A DNA stretch of 64,000 nucleotides from Flavimaribacter sp039888615 (GTDB taxonomy: Bacteria > Pseudomonadota > Alphaproteobacteria > Rhizobiales > Rhizobiaceae): NCBI GenBank assembly GCA_039888615.1, contig JBDQQS010000001.1. The stretch is one strand, 5' to 3'. Both the position numbers and the translations under genes were made by a program. The notes under the pieces are model-generated. The model saw nothing but the letters and a program-made list of their open reading frames with translations, did no database searches and was not told the DNA's origin. Each line of letters begins with the position of its first letter. Within the stretch, counting starts at the first letter, position 1. This document shows positions 25,359 to 34,051 of the stretch, one piece after another.

Positions 25359-25982
25359 CTAACCGATATCCGGTCGTATCGAGGGAAAGCGGCGCACCAG
25401 CCACCGTGCGGCGAAGCCGGCGATGATAGGAGCGGGCAAGCTGCAGAAGAAGCGCAACATCGAGAAATCAAAGCCCATGAAGGGCGCTTCCCAGACAAGC
25501 AGGCGGTTCAGCCCGATTGTCGCCCAGGCCAGCAGAAACGCGATCATGCAGCCGATATCCGCGCCGGCCGCAATGAAGGCGAGCGCCAGCGGAAAAGAAG
25601 CGAAGGGACCGCCGGGCATGATCGCGCCGATGATCGTCGCCCCGATCAGGCCCTTCAGGCCGGAGTTCTGGCCAAGCCATTTGCCGACCGTGTCTTTCGG
25701 GACCATGACGCTGACAAGGGATGCGAGAAACAGGCCGACGGCGATTTGCGGCAGCAGCCCGATTGCGAGGAAAACGGAGTCGGTCAGCGACTCGACGACC
25801 ACGTCCGATCCGCGCTGTGTCGTCAGCGCAAGGGCTGCAATGAGGCCAAGCGCTGCAAAGAAGATCGTCATCTTGTCGAAGAGGCCGCCCTGTTTGCCTT
25901 TATTGCCGTCATCTTCCGGCGGGTCTGCGTTGTTTTCGGCGGGCGTGGGCGGTTGGGACGTATCTTCAGCCTGCTTGTTCAT
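25359..25982 (-). CDS. Half-size permease, ArsP_1/DUF318-like (first half)
   Basis: The 207-residue protein has an acidic, Pro-rich cytoplasmic N-terminus (about 35 residues) followed by membrane segments. The core is GAIMPGGPFASFPLALAFIA then AWATIGLNRLLVWEAPFMG, clearly homologous to the neighbour's core. Full ArsP_1 permeases have two such repeats in one chain of about 300-350 residues; here they are two genes. Substrate is unknown; known relatives export organoarsenicals. Confidence 0.78.
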   Translation of the reverse strand: MNKQAEDTSQPPTPAENNADPPEDDGNKGKQGGLFDKMTIFFAALGLIAALALTTQRGSDVVVESLTDSVFLAIGLLPQIAVGLFLASLVSVMVPKDTVGKWLGQNSGLKGLIGATIIGAIMPGGPFASFPLALAFIAAGADIGCMIAFLLAWATIGLNRLLVWEAPFMGFDFSMLRFFCSLPAPIIAGFAARWLVRRFPSIRPDIG

Positions 25983-26159
25983 GCCGTGAAGGGATCTCCG
26001 AATGACATGTGGTCACGTGATGTCGAAGACCCTTATGCGACTGTCGGCGGCAATATGCAAATCAATGCAAGAGGAAGCATTTAATATATTAAGCAATACT
26101 TCCGTCTCGAGATTCCGACGCACATTGAGATACTCCTTGAGATCGGTCACCCGATGCGC

Positions 26160-27158
26160 TCACTGCGATTTTTCCGCGGCCTGGCCTGCAGCAGTTCTGT
26201 CGCGGTGATCCCGCAACAGCGAATAGACGACGCCGCCGGCGAGAATCGAAAGCGTGATGCACAGGGAAATCCAGGCCGGAATCGATTCAAGCCCCAGAAG
26301 GCTGGATACGAGCACCTTTGCGCCGATGAAAACGAGAATCAGCGCAAGAGCTTGAGACAGATATCTGAATCGCTGAAGCAGCGGCGCGAGGGCGAAGTAC
26401 AATGCGCGCAGGCCCAGGATCGCGAAGATGTTCGAGGTATAGACGACATAGGGATCCGTGGTGATCGCAAAGATGGCGGGTATCGAATCGACGGCGAATA
26501 TGACGTCCGCCGTTTCCACCATGACCAGCGCCAGGATCAGCGGCGTGAGGTGATATTTCAGCTTTCCGCCGGCGTCCGGCAGGCGCACCACGAGTTTGCC
26601 GTCATGCAGCGCCTCTGTCACTCGAAAATGACGATAAACCCAGCGAATCAGGATGTTCGATCCCGGATCGTATTGCTTTTCGCCGGAAATCATCAGCCGC
26701 AATCCGGTGAAAACCAGGAACAGGGCAAAAACGTCGAGCAGCCACTCGAACCGCGTCACGGCCGCTGCGCCGGCCCCGATCATGATGCCGCGCAACACGA
26801 TCACGCCGGCGATGCCGTAGATCAGCAGCTTGTGCTGATAGGGACGCGGGATAGCAAAATATCCGAAGATCATCGCGATCACGAAGATGTTGTCCATGGC
26901 GAGGCTTTTTTCGACCACGAACCCCGTCAGATAATCGAATGCCGCGTCGCGTCCGAGCGCATAGCCGATCCAGAGCGAAAATCCGATCCCGATCGATATG
27001 TAGAATGCCGACAGATAGAGGCTTTCGCGAAATCCGATGTCCCGCCGCCGGCGGTTGATGACGCCGAGATCAAGACCCAGCAGTACAAGAACGAGCACGA
27101 GAAACGACAGCCACATCCACAAGGGGTAGCCGAACGCGTCGACAAGCATGAGACCCAC
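26160..27158 (-). CDS. TerC-family integral membrane protein (Alx-like)
   Basis: The 332-residue protein has about nine membrane segments and TerC hallmarks: LVLLGLDLGVINRR, EKSLAMDNIFVIAMIFGYF, LIYGIAGVIVLRG and ALVMVETADVIFAVDSIPAI. The acidic residues within membrane segments are linked to Mn(II) export in this family. It stands alone; ATG 27149 is an alternative start. No convincing Mn riboswitch was seen upstream. Confidence 0.9.
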   Translation of the reverse strand: MGLMLVDAFGYPLWMWLSFLVLVLVLLGLDLGVINRRRRDIGFRESLYLSAFYISIGIGFSLWIGYALGRDAAFDYLTGFVVEKSLAMDNIFVIAMIFGYFAIPRPYQHKLLIYGIAGVIVLRGIMIGAGAAAVTRFEWLLDVFALFLVFTGLRLMISGEKQYDPGSNILIRWVYRHFRVTEALHDGKLVVRLPDAGGKLKYHLTPLILALVMVETADVIFAVDSIPAIFAITTDPYVVYTSNIFAILGLRALYFALAPLLQRFRYLSQALALILVFIGAKVLVSSLLGLESIPAWISLCITLSILAGGVVYSLLRDHRDRTAAGQAAEKSQ

Positions 27159-27312
27159 TTCAAGTCACCTCCATTGAGGCAGCTCTTTGAGCGGTATTGT
27201 TGTGTCAAAGCCGTGGGAGCTGGCCGGAGACGACGGTTGCGCTCCGACGCAGGATCAGATGGGATGAGCATTGAGCGTGCGCAAGGGAGGCCCCGGTCTA
27301 TATTTTATTCGA

Positions 27313-27336
27313 CCCTCCGTCTTGGGAGACGGAGGG
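27313..27336. repeat. Perfect 10-bp hairpin upstream of terC
   Basis: CCCTCCGTCT (27313-27322) and AGACGGAGGG (27327-27336) with a TGGG loop. It lies 18 bases after the EF-hand lipoprotein stop and 155 before terC, both on the minus strand. It could end the lipoprotein message, but there is no T-run on that strand. Confidence 0.45.
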
Positions 27337-27353
27337 CTTGCCCATGCGAAATG

Positions 27354-27578
27354 TTACCGGGCGCTCGCCACCTCGTATTCCGAGGAATCGAGCGAGCCGT
27401 CAGCATTCGTGTCGGCCGCTTTGAATCTGGCTTCGTCCATTTGCATTCCGGACGCCGCTTCGTCCATGGATATGGTCCCGTTGCTGTCGGCGTCGACTGA
27501 TGCGAAACCGGCGCCGTTGTTGCATCCGGCTGCCGCAACGATGCCAATGAGGGCGCACGCCACGACGTATCTGTTCAT
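27354..27578 (-). CDS. Small EF-hand lipoprotein
   Basis: The protein has 74 residues from the ATG at 27578, with CAGGAGAC just upstream. The signal sequence MNRYVVACALIGIVAAAGC ends in a lipobox (AAGC), so mature Cys is near residue 19. Two EF-hand loops follow: DADSNGTISMDEA and DTNADGSLDSSEY. It is probably a periplasmic or outer-membrane-anchored calcium-binding lipoprotein. It is the second EF-hand protein of the window. Confidence 0.8.
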   Translation of the reverse strand: MNRYVVACALIGIVAAAGCNNGAGFASVDADSNGTISMDEAASGMQMDEARFKAADTNADGSLDSSEYEVASAR

Positions 27579-27847
27579 GATAGTCTCCTGTTGGTGAATG
27601 CTTCGGCGCGTCGCCGAAGCACCAGGATTTCCGGAGCGCACGATGGCGGAACTGTGGCGGAAAGCGCCTGTCACGTCGGCAGTCGGATGCAAATTGGGTT
27701 ACAGCCGATAACGATTGCTGAACGCAGGATCTGTGCGAAACATAATTTTCTACTCGGACCGGTTCGGCCACCAATCGGCCGCAATCGAGGCGATGATTCC
27801 GGGCCTTGCTGCGGCAATCACGCCGCACATGTCCGGAGTTTCGTCCA

Positions 27848-28132
27848 ATGCATTCCCGTCTCGCGGGTTTGTTGCGTCTGCCTCCCTTGCGTTCAGCCGA
27901 AAACCGTATCGTAGACACAAGCCGCATGATTGGCGTGGTCGCAGCCACGCTCTTGTTGCTTGCGGAGATCACCGGGGTTTCGTTCGCATTCGTCTGGGCG
28001 GTTTCCAACTACCTCTACCTGTCGCACGACATCAAGATGGCGCTCTACGCCCTGACGCTTGCGGGGGTGTTGTGGTCGTCCGCCTATGTCTGGATCGTTG
28101 TCTTCAATTTGGAGACGTCCCCGGACGAGTGA
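27848..28132 (+). CDS. Small two-helix membrane protein, hypothetical
   Basis: From ATG 27848 (CGGAG 9 bases upstream) it has 94 residues; ATG 27926 would give 68. Two membrane segments are visible (VVAATLLLLAEITGVSFAFVW and ALYALTLAGVLWSSAYVWIVV) with an acidic C-terminus. It is convergent with the MFS gene 4 bases away. The family is not recognised. Confidence 0.55.
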   Translation: MHSRLAGLLRLPPLRSAENRIVDTSRMIGVVAATLLLLAEITGVSFAFVWAVSNYLYLSHDIKMALYALTLAGVLWSSAYVWIVVFNLETSPDE

Positions 28133-28136
28133 CTGG

Positions 28137-29339
28137 TTAAACAGCGCCCGCCTTTCTGAGATCCTTGCGCTCCTTGAGGAGATCCAGAGAGAGAACAAGC
28201 GCCGCCAGGCAGGGGATCGTGGCGCCCAGCGCAAGCACGAGAAGCGTGCCGCGCGCACCGTAGCCTTCGATCAGAAATGCTCCGAGCATGGGCGCCGCTG
28301 CGGCGGCGATCAACATGGGCGTCGCCAGACGTCCCATGATGCGCGGATAGTCGCGCGGGCCGAACAGGGAGAGCGGCAGCGAGCCGCGGGCGATCGACCA
28401 CAGGCCGTTGCCGGCGCCGTAAGCGACGAGAGCGGCGGCGGCGGGCAGTTGGAAATAGAGGCCAATGAAGCCGACAAGACTGAGCGCCGTCGACGCGATC
28501 ATCGTCCAGATCGCGTGATGGCGTCCGCGCCCCATCATTTCCAGGATCCGGGCGCCCACCTGCGCTGGGCCGATCAGCGTGCCGAGACCGACGGCCGCCG
28601 CCAGCGCATATCCTTCCGCCGTCAGGATGGTGATGAGGTGGATGGACCAGATCGAGGACAGCACTGCAAGAACCGTCCCCGCCAGCGCAATGCACCAGAA
28701 CCTCAGATCGAAACGGCCAATGATGTCGCGCGATCCGCCGTTGGCGGAATGATCTTGGCCCGTAGCCGTGCTGACGCCGCGCGGCAGGGCGAACCAGCAC
28801 AACGGCAGCGTCACGGTCAGGTGCAAAAGCGCATAGGCGAAACAGGCCATGCGCCAGCCCACGGCCTCCACAAGAAAGGCGGAGATCGGCCAGCAGACGG
28901 TGCTCGCGAATCCGCCCCAAAGGGTCAAGACGGTAATCGCCGAGCGCGCGCCGCTCCCATAATGACGCCCCAACGTCGAAAAGGCGGCGTCATAGAGGCT
29001 TGCCGACATGCCGAGGCCGAGCAGCGCCCAGGCGAACAGATAGACGGGAAAGCTCTCGGCCAGACCGAGAACCGTCAGCCCCGCTGAAATCATTACCATG
29101 CCGGCCACCAGCACTTGCCGGCCGCCACGGGCCTGGATGATCCGGCCAACGCGGCTTGCTGCAAGGCCAGAAACAAGCAGTCCGAGCGAAATACCGGATG
29201 TGATTGCGCCGGGGCTCCAGCCGAAATCCGCGCTCATCGGCCCGGCGAGCACCGCCATCAGATAAAAGGTGCTGCCCCAGGCAAAAATCTCGACAATGCC
29301 GAGAGCGGATATCGTCCGTTGGCGTTCGGACAGGATCAT
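28137..29339 (-). CDS. MFS transporter, probable metalloid exporter of an ars-like operon
   Basis: The 400-residue protein has 12 predicted membrane segments. It starts at the ATG at 29339 overlapping the flavoprotein stop (ATGA). The motif RVGRIIQARGGRQVLVAGM corresponds to the loop 2-3 MFS signature. Because it follows arsR and a Cys-rich flavoprotein, an ArsK-like arsenite or organoarsenical efflux role is plausible, but nothing in the chain itself proves the substrate. Confidence 0.85.
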   Translation of the reverse strand: MILSERQRTISALGIVEIFAWGSTFYLMAVLAGPMSADFGWSPGAITSGISLGLLVSGLAASRVGRIIQARGGRQVLVAGMVMISAGLTVLGLAESFPVYLFAWALLGLGMSASLYDAAFSTLGRHYGSGARSAITVLTLWGGFASTVCWPISAFLVEAVGWRMACFAYALLHLTVTLPLCWFALPRGVSTATGQDHSANGGSRDIIGRFDLRFWCIALAGTVLAVLSSIWSIHLITILTAEGYALAAAVGLGTLIGPAQVGARILEMMGRGRHHAIWTMIASTALSLVGFIGLYFQLPAAAALVAYGAGNGLWSIARGSLPLSLFGPRDYPRIMGRLATPMLIAAAAAPMLGAFLIEGYGARGTLLVLALGATIPCLAALVLSLDLLKERKDLRKAGAV

Positions 29340-30751
29340 GAGTCGGCGGTTTCCTTGACGGTGTTGGCAGAGCCGCATCCGCAACCGGAAAGGCCTTCCG
29401 CTTTTGCCTCTTCGTCGGCGACGCAGCAAGCGGTTTCGTCATGTTTCGGCGCTCCGCCGCAACAACCGGCGGTTTCGCTATCGGCCAAGGGCAGGGGGGA
29501 GGTGTTGCACACGCCAGTTTCGGGAAGTTCGAGATGCACCTCGCGCGCGGCGTCATGCTCGCCCGCCAGTTCGCAGACGATCGACCGGACCTGCTCATAG
29601 CCGGTTGTCATCAGGAAGGTCGGCGCGCGGCCATAGCTTTTTGCGCCGGCGATGTAGAAATCCTGTTCCGGATGCGCCAGTTCAACCACGCCATGCGGCC
29701 TCACGGTTCCACATGAGTGCTGGTTCGGATCGATCAGCGGCGCAAGCTGTGGAGGGGCTTCCACCGCCGGATCCAGCGACACGCGAAGCTCTGCGAGCGG
29801 CGTCAGATCCGGACGGAAGCCGGTGGCCACGATAATGCGGTCCACGGCAAAGCGCACGCTGTCGCCGTCTTCCACCCCGTCGATCTGCAATGAGCCGTCC
29901 TCGGACGCTATGCGGTGCACGCTAAAAGGGGAGTGCAACGTCACGGCGCCGGAGCGGATGGCTTCGACCGCGCGCAGGCCGAGACGACCCCGGCCGGGCA
30001 GCGCGTCATTCAGTCCGCCGCCAAGAAGCCGTCCGATCCCGCCGGAGCGGGTCGCCCAGGTGATGCGGGTTTCCGGCGCGTTGTCTTTCAGGTCGATGAG
30101 ATCGAGCGCCGCGTTGATGGCCGAATGGCCAGAGCCGATCACCAGCGTGTGCAGGCCCTCATAAGCGCCACGCGCGTCGCCGGCAATGTCGGGTATGCCA
30201 TAGACGATGCGGTCGCCGTTCTCGATCTCGCCTTCAACGGGCAATCCGTCGCGGCCGATCGGATTTGGCTTCACCCAGGTGCCCGAAGCATCGATAACGG
30301 CGCGCGCCTGTGCACGCCGCAGGACGCCGTCCGCGTCTCGCCACACGATTGTGAAGGGGGCTTCGTCGCGCCGCTCCGAATCGAGCTTGGAATGGCCCTC
30401 GCGGCTGATTGCGATCACCTCCGCGTTCAGTCGCAGATGCGGCGCTATGGCGGGATGGCCGGCAAGTGGCGCCAGATAATCACGGATAATCTCGCCGCCG
30501 GTCGGCAGGTAGTCCGGGTCGGGCAGTTGCCAGCCGTCGCCCTCGAGAAGCGTCCGGGCGGCGGCGTCGACATTGTATTTCCAGGGTGAGAAGACGCGCA
30601 CATGCGCCCATTCGGCTATCGTCGCGCCGGCCTGCGCGCCGCGTTCGAAAATAAGCGGCTCGATATCATGCGCAACCAGATGCGCAGCGGCTGCGAGCCC
30701 CACCGGGCCGGCGCCGACGATCGCCACGGGAAGAGTGCTTGTCGAGGTCAT
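29336..30751 (-). CDS. FAD/NAD(P)-binding flavoprotein with Cys-rich C-terminal tail, ars-associated
   Basis: The protein has 471 residues from the ATG at 30751, with GGAAGGA upstream; a start five codons earlier is weaker. It has an N-terminal FAD motif AIVGAGPVGLAAAAHLVAH, a second dinucleotide motif LVIGSGHSAINAALDL and ATGFRPD, as in monooxygenase/thioredoxin-reductase-like ArsO relatives. The last 60 residues are Cys-rich: TAGCCGGAPK, TACCVADEE and SGCGCGSAN. Such a tail could bind or pass on a thiophilic metalloid. It lies between arsR and the MFS gene. Confidence 0.85.
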   Translation of the reverse strand: MTSTSTLPVAIVGAGPVGLAAAAHLVAHDIEPLIFERGAQAGATIAEWAHVRVFSPWKYNVDAAARTLLEGDGWQLPDPDYLPTGGEIIRDYLAPLAGHPAIAPHLRLNAEVIAISREGHSKLDSERRDEAPFTIVWRDADGVLRRAQARAVIDASGTWVKPNPIGRDGLPVEGEIENGDRIVYGIPDIAGDARGAYEGLHTLVIGSGHSAINAALDLIDLKDNAPETRITWATRSGGIGRLLGGGLNDALPGRGRLGLRAVEAIRSGAVTLHSPFSVHRIASEDGSLQIDGVEDGDSVRFAVDRIIVATGFRPDLTPLAELRVSLDPAVEAPPQLAPLIDPNQHSCGTVRPHGVVELAHPEQDFYIAGAKSYGRAPTFLMTTGYEQVRSIVCELAGEHDAAREVHLELPETGVCNTSPLPLADSETAGCCGGAPKHDETACCVADEEAKAEGLSGCGCGSANTVKETADS

Positions 30752-30766
30752 GTCTAATCCTTCCAT

Positions 30767-30786
30767 ATTTCCGGAAATTTCGAAAT
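30767..30786. promoter_or_regulatory. ArsR-type sites between arsR and flavoprotein gene
   Basis: Two overlapping perfect palindromes, ATTTCCGGAAAT (30767-30778) and ATTTCGAAAT (30777-30786), lie 16-35 bases before the flavoprotein start. ATTTCGA is also the half-site of the 31178-31205 inverted repeat upstream of arsR. They may be operator copies within the operon. Confidence 0.4.
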
Positions 30787-30798
30787 AAAAATCAAATT

Positions 30799-31140
30799 TT
30801 AGGTCGCCGCTTCCGTCCGCCGAACCATCTTGGCGGCGGGCGGAAGGCAGTTGCCTTCATCGGCGCAGCATTCATTGACCAGAAAGCCGAGCAGGGCATC
30901 CATCGCGGTGTACTCGGCATGGCAGATCAGACTTGTGCCGGCGCGTTCCTGCCGCACAAGCCCCATGTCGATCAGCCGCTTGAGATGATGCGACAGCGTC
31001 GAGCCCGGCATGTCCATGCGCTCCTGAAGCTGTCCAACGGCCAACCCCGCATGACCTGCCCGAACCAAAGTCCGGTAGATCGTGAGACGCGACGGGTTGC
31101 CGAGCGCTTCGAGCTGGCGTGATGCTATTTCGATGTTCAT
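30799..31140 (-). CDS. arsR: ArsR-family metalloid-responsive repressor
   Basis: The protein has 113 residues from the ATG at 31140. The winged HTH reads LEALGNPSRLTIYRTLVRAGHAGLAVGQLQ, then GSTLSHHLKRLIDMGLVRQERAGTSLICHAEY. Cys residues occur in ICHAEY and in NECCADEGNC near the C-terminus. The ELCVCDL motif of classical ArsR is absent, so inducer binding probably uses the C-terminal CC-x5-C set. It controls the flavoprotein and MFS genes downstream. Confidence 0.85.
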   Translation of the reverse strand: MNIEIASRQLEALGNPSRLTIYRTLVRAGHAGLAVGQLQERMDMPGSTLSHHLKRLIDMGLVRQERAGTSLICHAEYTAMDALLGFLVNECCADEGNCLPPAAKMVRRTEAAT

Positions 31141-31177
31141 GGAAATAGAAATGCTACTGAGTTGTCGATATGTCAAG

Positions 31178-31205
31178 CCCTATTTCGAAGATTATCGAAA
31201 TAGGG
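31178..31205. promoter_or_regulatory. Operator-like inverted repeat upstream of arsR
   Basis: CCCTATTTCGA and TCGAAATAGGG are perfect 11-bp arms around AGATTA. On the minus strand the repeat is followed directly by TTGACA (31176-31171), a likely -35 of the arsR promoter. It is also just 4 bases after the stop of the secreted-protein gene, so it could double as its terminator. The shared ATTTCGA half-site favours ArsR binding. Confidence 0.6.
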
Positions 31206-31209
31206 CGAC

Positions 31210-31719
31210 TCAATCACACGACAGATCGAACGTGAACGTAATCGTCTGACCGTCGATCACGCCGTCGAAAACACCGCTCGCGCCTTTGAACGCGCCGGTT
31301 CCACCGCTCACTGGTCCGCGGAAGCTGCTGAGGCTCGGGTGGCCGGTTTCTCCCGCCGTCTTCGTTCCTCCGCCGACGGCGTTGGAGTAGATTTCTCCGT
31401 CTTCGAACATGAAGATCCATTGGATGGAGGTCAGTGGCGCGGCTCCGGCAACGCTGTTCATGAGAAGCAGTGTCCAATGGGTTTCGCCAACGGGGTTGCC
31501 GTCGGCGTTCAGCAATTGCCGCGCGCCGATGCGGTAGTCGCCGACCCCCGGTCCGTCATTGTTGACGTCAACGAATTCGACAGCCCGCTTGCTGCCGTCG
31601 CTCACCACGTCGAAGGATTCGCAGGCCATGCCGGCTGCGAGGCTTCCCACGGTCGTCCCGGCCAACATCGTCATTGTTATCAACAGTGTCGAAGCGGATT
31701 TCGAGCGTCCGTGTGTCAT
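31210..31719 (-). CDS. Secreted allene-oxide-cyclase/dirigent-barrel-like protein
   Basis: The protein has 169 residues from the ATG at 31719, with GGAG upstream. An N-terminal signal peptide (TLLITMTMLAGTTVGSLAAGMA) is followed by a beta-rich domain with ALTSIQWIFMFEDGEIYSN-like strands and RGPVSGGTGAFKGASGVFDG. The GTGAFKGASG motif is characteristic of the dirigent/allene oxide cyclase barrel. It is exported to the periplasm or outside. The role in bacteria is unknown. Confidence 0.7.
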   Translation of the reverse strand: MTHGRSKSASTLLITMTMLAGTTVGSLAAGMACESFDVVSDGSKRAVEFVDVNNDGPGVGDYRIGARQLLNADGNPVGETHWTLLLMNSVAGAAPLTSIQWIFMFEDGEIYSNAVGGGTKTAGETGHPSLSSFRGPVSGGTGAFKGASGVFDGVIDGQTITFTFDLSCD

Positions 31720-31819
31720 GGCGTTTCTCCGGCGTTTCAATCCTGCGCGCCTTTGAAATACCCCGGTCGCGCCAACCGTACAACCGGGCGTTACAGGCAG
31801 GGCAGAGCGCCTGGCGTCG

Positions 31820-32275
31820 TCACGTGTTGGATTGACGTCCGTTCAGCTGCAATATCCGCCAGTTCAGAGCCGTCGCAAATCCTACCCAGGCGAGATAGGG
31901 CAGGAAGAGCAGCGCCGCCCAAGTGGACGCCGGCGCGGCCGCGATGATGAAGGCCACGATCATCGCGAGCAATAGCAGGATGTCGTAAAGCGCCAGACGA
32001 ATGGCCTTGCGGCCGAAGAAGAACCACGACCAGACGCCGTTCAGCACCAACTGAATGACCCAGAACCACAACGCGGCGCTTGCGCCCTCCGCGCGCCAGA
32101 CCAGCCAGCCTGCGATCGCGATCATGATGTAGAGAATAGTCCAGGCGACCGGGAAAACCCGGTTGGGCGGTGTCCAGGTCGGCTTTTTCAGCGCTTCGTA
32201 GTGCTTGCCGGGGCGGAAGAAGACGCCGCCGGAAGCGGCAAGCGCCACGAGAATCAGGAATAAGACGAGCGCCAT
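31820..32275 (-). CDS. tspO: TspO/MBR-family tryptophan-rich sensory protein
   Basis: The 151-residue protein has five membrane segments, matching the TspO length. Conserved features include YEALKKPTWTPPNRVFPVAWTILY, LVLNGVWSWFFFGRK and LPYLAWVGFATALNWRILQLN. Bacterial TspO binds porphyrins and modulates tetrapyrrole or stress responses, often in the outer membrane of Rhodobacter-type cells. It is a single gene. Confidence 0.93.
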   Translation of the reverse strand: MALVLFLILVALAASGGVFFRPGKHYEALKKPTWTPPNRVFPVAWTILYIMIAIAGWLVWRAEGASAALWFWVIQLVLNGVWSWFFFGRKAIRLALYDILLLLAMIVAFIIAAAPASTWAALLFLPYLAWVGFATALNWRILQLNGRQSNT

Positions 32276-32592
32276 TTCAGAATTTCAGCCCTTCTTGGAA
32301 GTACTGGAAGCACATGTACTGGATAAACATACCAACGCGCAATTCAACGTTGGGTTCCGATCCGCTCATAGGGCCTTGCCAATTCTTGATAACCGCGACA
32401 GCTCCCAATTTCTCAGCAATCCAGATAAAGAAGCGAACAATTGCGAGTATTGGATTCGGTGAACTCGACCACGGTCAATTCGATAGTGGTTTGCAGTTTT
32501 CGATGCTGTCCACAATTACCGAATAGTTTCATCTTACTTTTAACTCGATTGTCCTTTTGTATATATGTGAACGTAAGTGGGGGCCATTACGC
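32276..32592. other. Intergenic region, no gene found
   Basis: These 317 bases are relatively AT-rich and separate the divergent tspO and Mur-ligase-like genes. The open frames inside are short and unlike proteins. Promoters for both genes are expected here, but no convincing -35/-10 pair or terminator was recognised. Confidence 0.4.
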
Positions 32593-33888
32593 TTGGATAT
32601 TCGAGGCGACAAGAACGGACGCATAAGAAGTTTCGTGCGAGAGAGGCGGTTCGACTTCTATGTCTGGCGCGGCTCCATGATCCGTCGCTTCGGCGCCCCG
32701 GAAGAGGTGGTGTCGATCACCGGCACCGTCGGCAAGACATCCGCGACAAACATGATCTACGCCATTCTCGCCAAACGCGGCAAGGTACATCTCGGCGTTG
32801 ACGCCAACGCGCCGCGTCCGGTTTCCCAGAGGCTGGCGCGCCTTCCCTGGCGCTGCAAGTACTGGGTGCAGGAGGCCAGCGGCTCCTATCCGGGGCAACT
32901 CGCGAAGGCGAACAAATTCATGCGCGCGACGGTTTCGGTCGTCACCACCGTCACCGGCGATCACATCAAGGCTTTCAAGGATCTCGACGACGTCGCCGTG
33001 GAAAAGGGGTCCATCGCATCCCGATTGCCGAAGAAGGGGCTGGCTGTCCTGAACGCGGATGATCCCCGCGTGCTTGCCATCCGCGATCGCTGCCGTTGCA
33101 GGGTCGTTACCTACGGTCAGTCGGAAGAAGCCGATATCCGGATACTGGACTGGTCGGACGGTCTGCCGGACACCCTGCGCCTGACCGTGACTGACGGAAA
33201 AGAAACCCGCGAGATCAGGACGCAATTGGCCGGCAACCGATGGCTCGTAAGTATTGCCGCTGCGATCGCGACAACCAGAAGTCTGGGCGTGCCGTTCGCC
33301 GAAATATGCGAAACGCTGGAAGGCTTCGAGCCGTATCTATACCGGGACAGCATTCACCACCTTCCGGACGGCTCCTATTTCGTTCTCGACTGCTTCAAGA
33401 ACGCCATCACCAGTTTCGAAAGCAGCATGGAGGTGGTTCGCGACAGCCGGTCTCCCCGCAAGATCGTGATTGTCGGAACGCTATCCGGCTATCGCGGCGC
33501 AGCCAGCAGCAAATATCGCAATGTAGCGCGGAGGGCGTTGGAAGTGGCCGACATCGTTTGTTTTTATGGCAAGCAATCCAAACTTGTTCGCAAGGTCGTT
33601 GAGGAATCCGACGGGCGGCTGCGCATGTTCGATGATGTCGTTCGGCTCAATCGCTTCATTGAAGAGACAAGGCGGCCAAACGACCTCATTTATGTCAAGT
33701 CGACAAAGGCCGACCATCTGGAGAGGCTTTGGCACGATCGGGAAGAGCCGATCAGTTGTTGGGTCGAATATTGCGGACGGGAAACCATTTGCCATTATTG
33801 CGACAAGTTGCGTGGCGATCGTGTGTTGGGTAGGGGCCTTGAGCACTCCACGCCAGCCGATGCCGAAGATCGGAGCAGCGCGGCTTGA
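32593..33888 (+). CDS. MurF-like Mur ligase family protein
   Basis: The protein has about 431 residues if it starts at TTG 32593; TTG 32557 and GTG 32635 are alternatives and none has a clear ribosome-binding site. It has the Mur ligase ATP-binding loop SITGTVGKTSATNMIYAIL, middle-domain features VVTTVTGDHIKAFKDLDDVA and GLAVLNADDPRVLAI, and a C-terminal domain ending YVKSTKADHLERLWHD. The MurF UDP-sugar-binding N-terminal domain is missing. It may ligate an amino acid to a non-peptidoglycan acceptor. The two following genes suggest envelope polysaccharide. Confidence 0.78.
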   Translation: MDIRGDKNGRIRSFVRERRFDFYVWRGSMIRRFGAPEEVVSITGTVGKTSATNMIYAILAKRGKVHLGVDANAPRPVSQRLARLPWRCKYWVQEASGSYPGQLAKANKFMRATVSVVTTVTGDHIKAFKDLDDVAVEKGSIASRLPKKGLAVLNADDPRVLAIRDRCRCRVVTYGQSEEADIRILDWSDGLPDTLRLTVTDGKETREIRTQLAGNRWLVSIAAAIATTRSLGVPFAEICETLEGFEPYLYRDSIHHLPDGSYFVLDCFKNAITSFESSMEVVRDSRSPRKIVIVGTLSGYRGAASSKYRNVARRALEVADIVCFYGKQSKLVRKVVEESDGRLRMFDDVVRLNRFIEETRRPNDLIYVKSTKADHLERLWHDREEPISCWVEYCGRETICHYCDKLRGDRVLGRGLEHSTPADAEDRSSAA

Positions 33889-34051
33889 GCGGTGGTATGC
33901 GGATGGACGGCGACCGGCTACTGCGTTTTCCGTTCAATTGGTTGATATTATAAATTGAAGTGAATGGAAGTTGTGTTGTTGAATGGCTTAATGGCGGCGG
34001 GCAAATATCGGATCAGAATCCTGTCGGTTTGCCCTGTGCAGTGTATGTAAA

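Noticed and set aside
27159..27353. Possible Mn (yybP-ykoY) riboswitch upstream of terC
   Set aside because: Expected conserved loops could not be found on the minus strand; only a simple hairpin further up is present.
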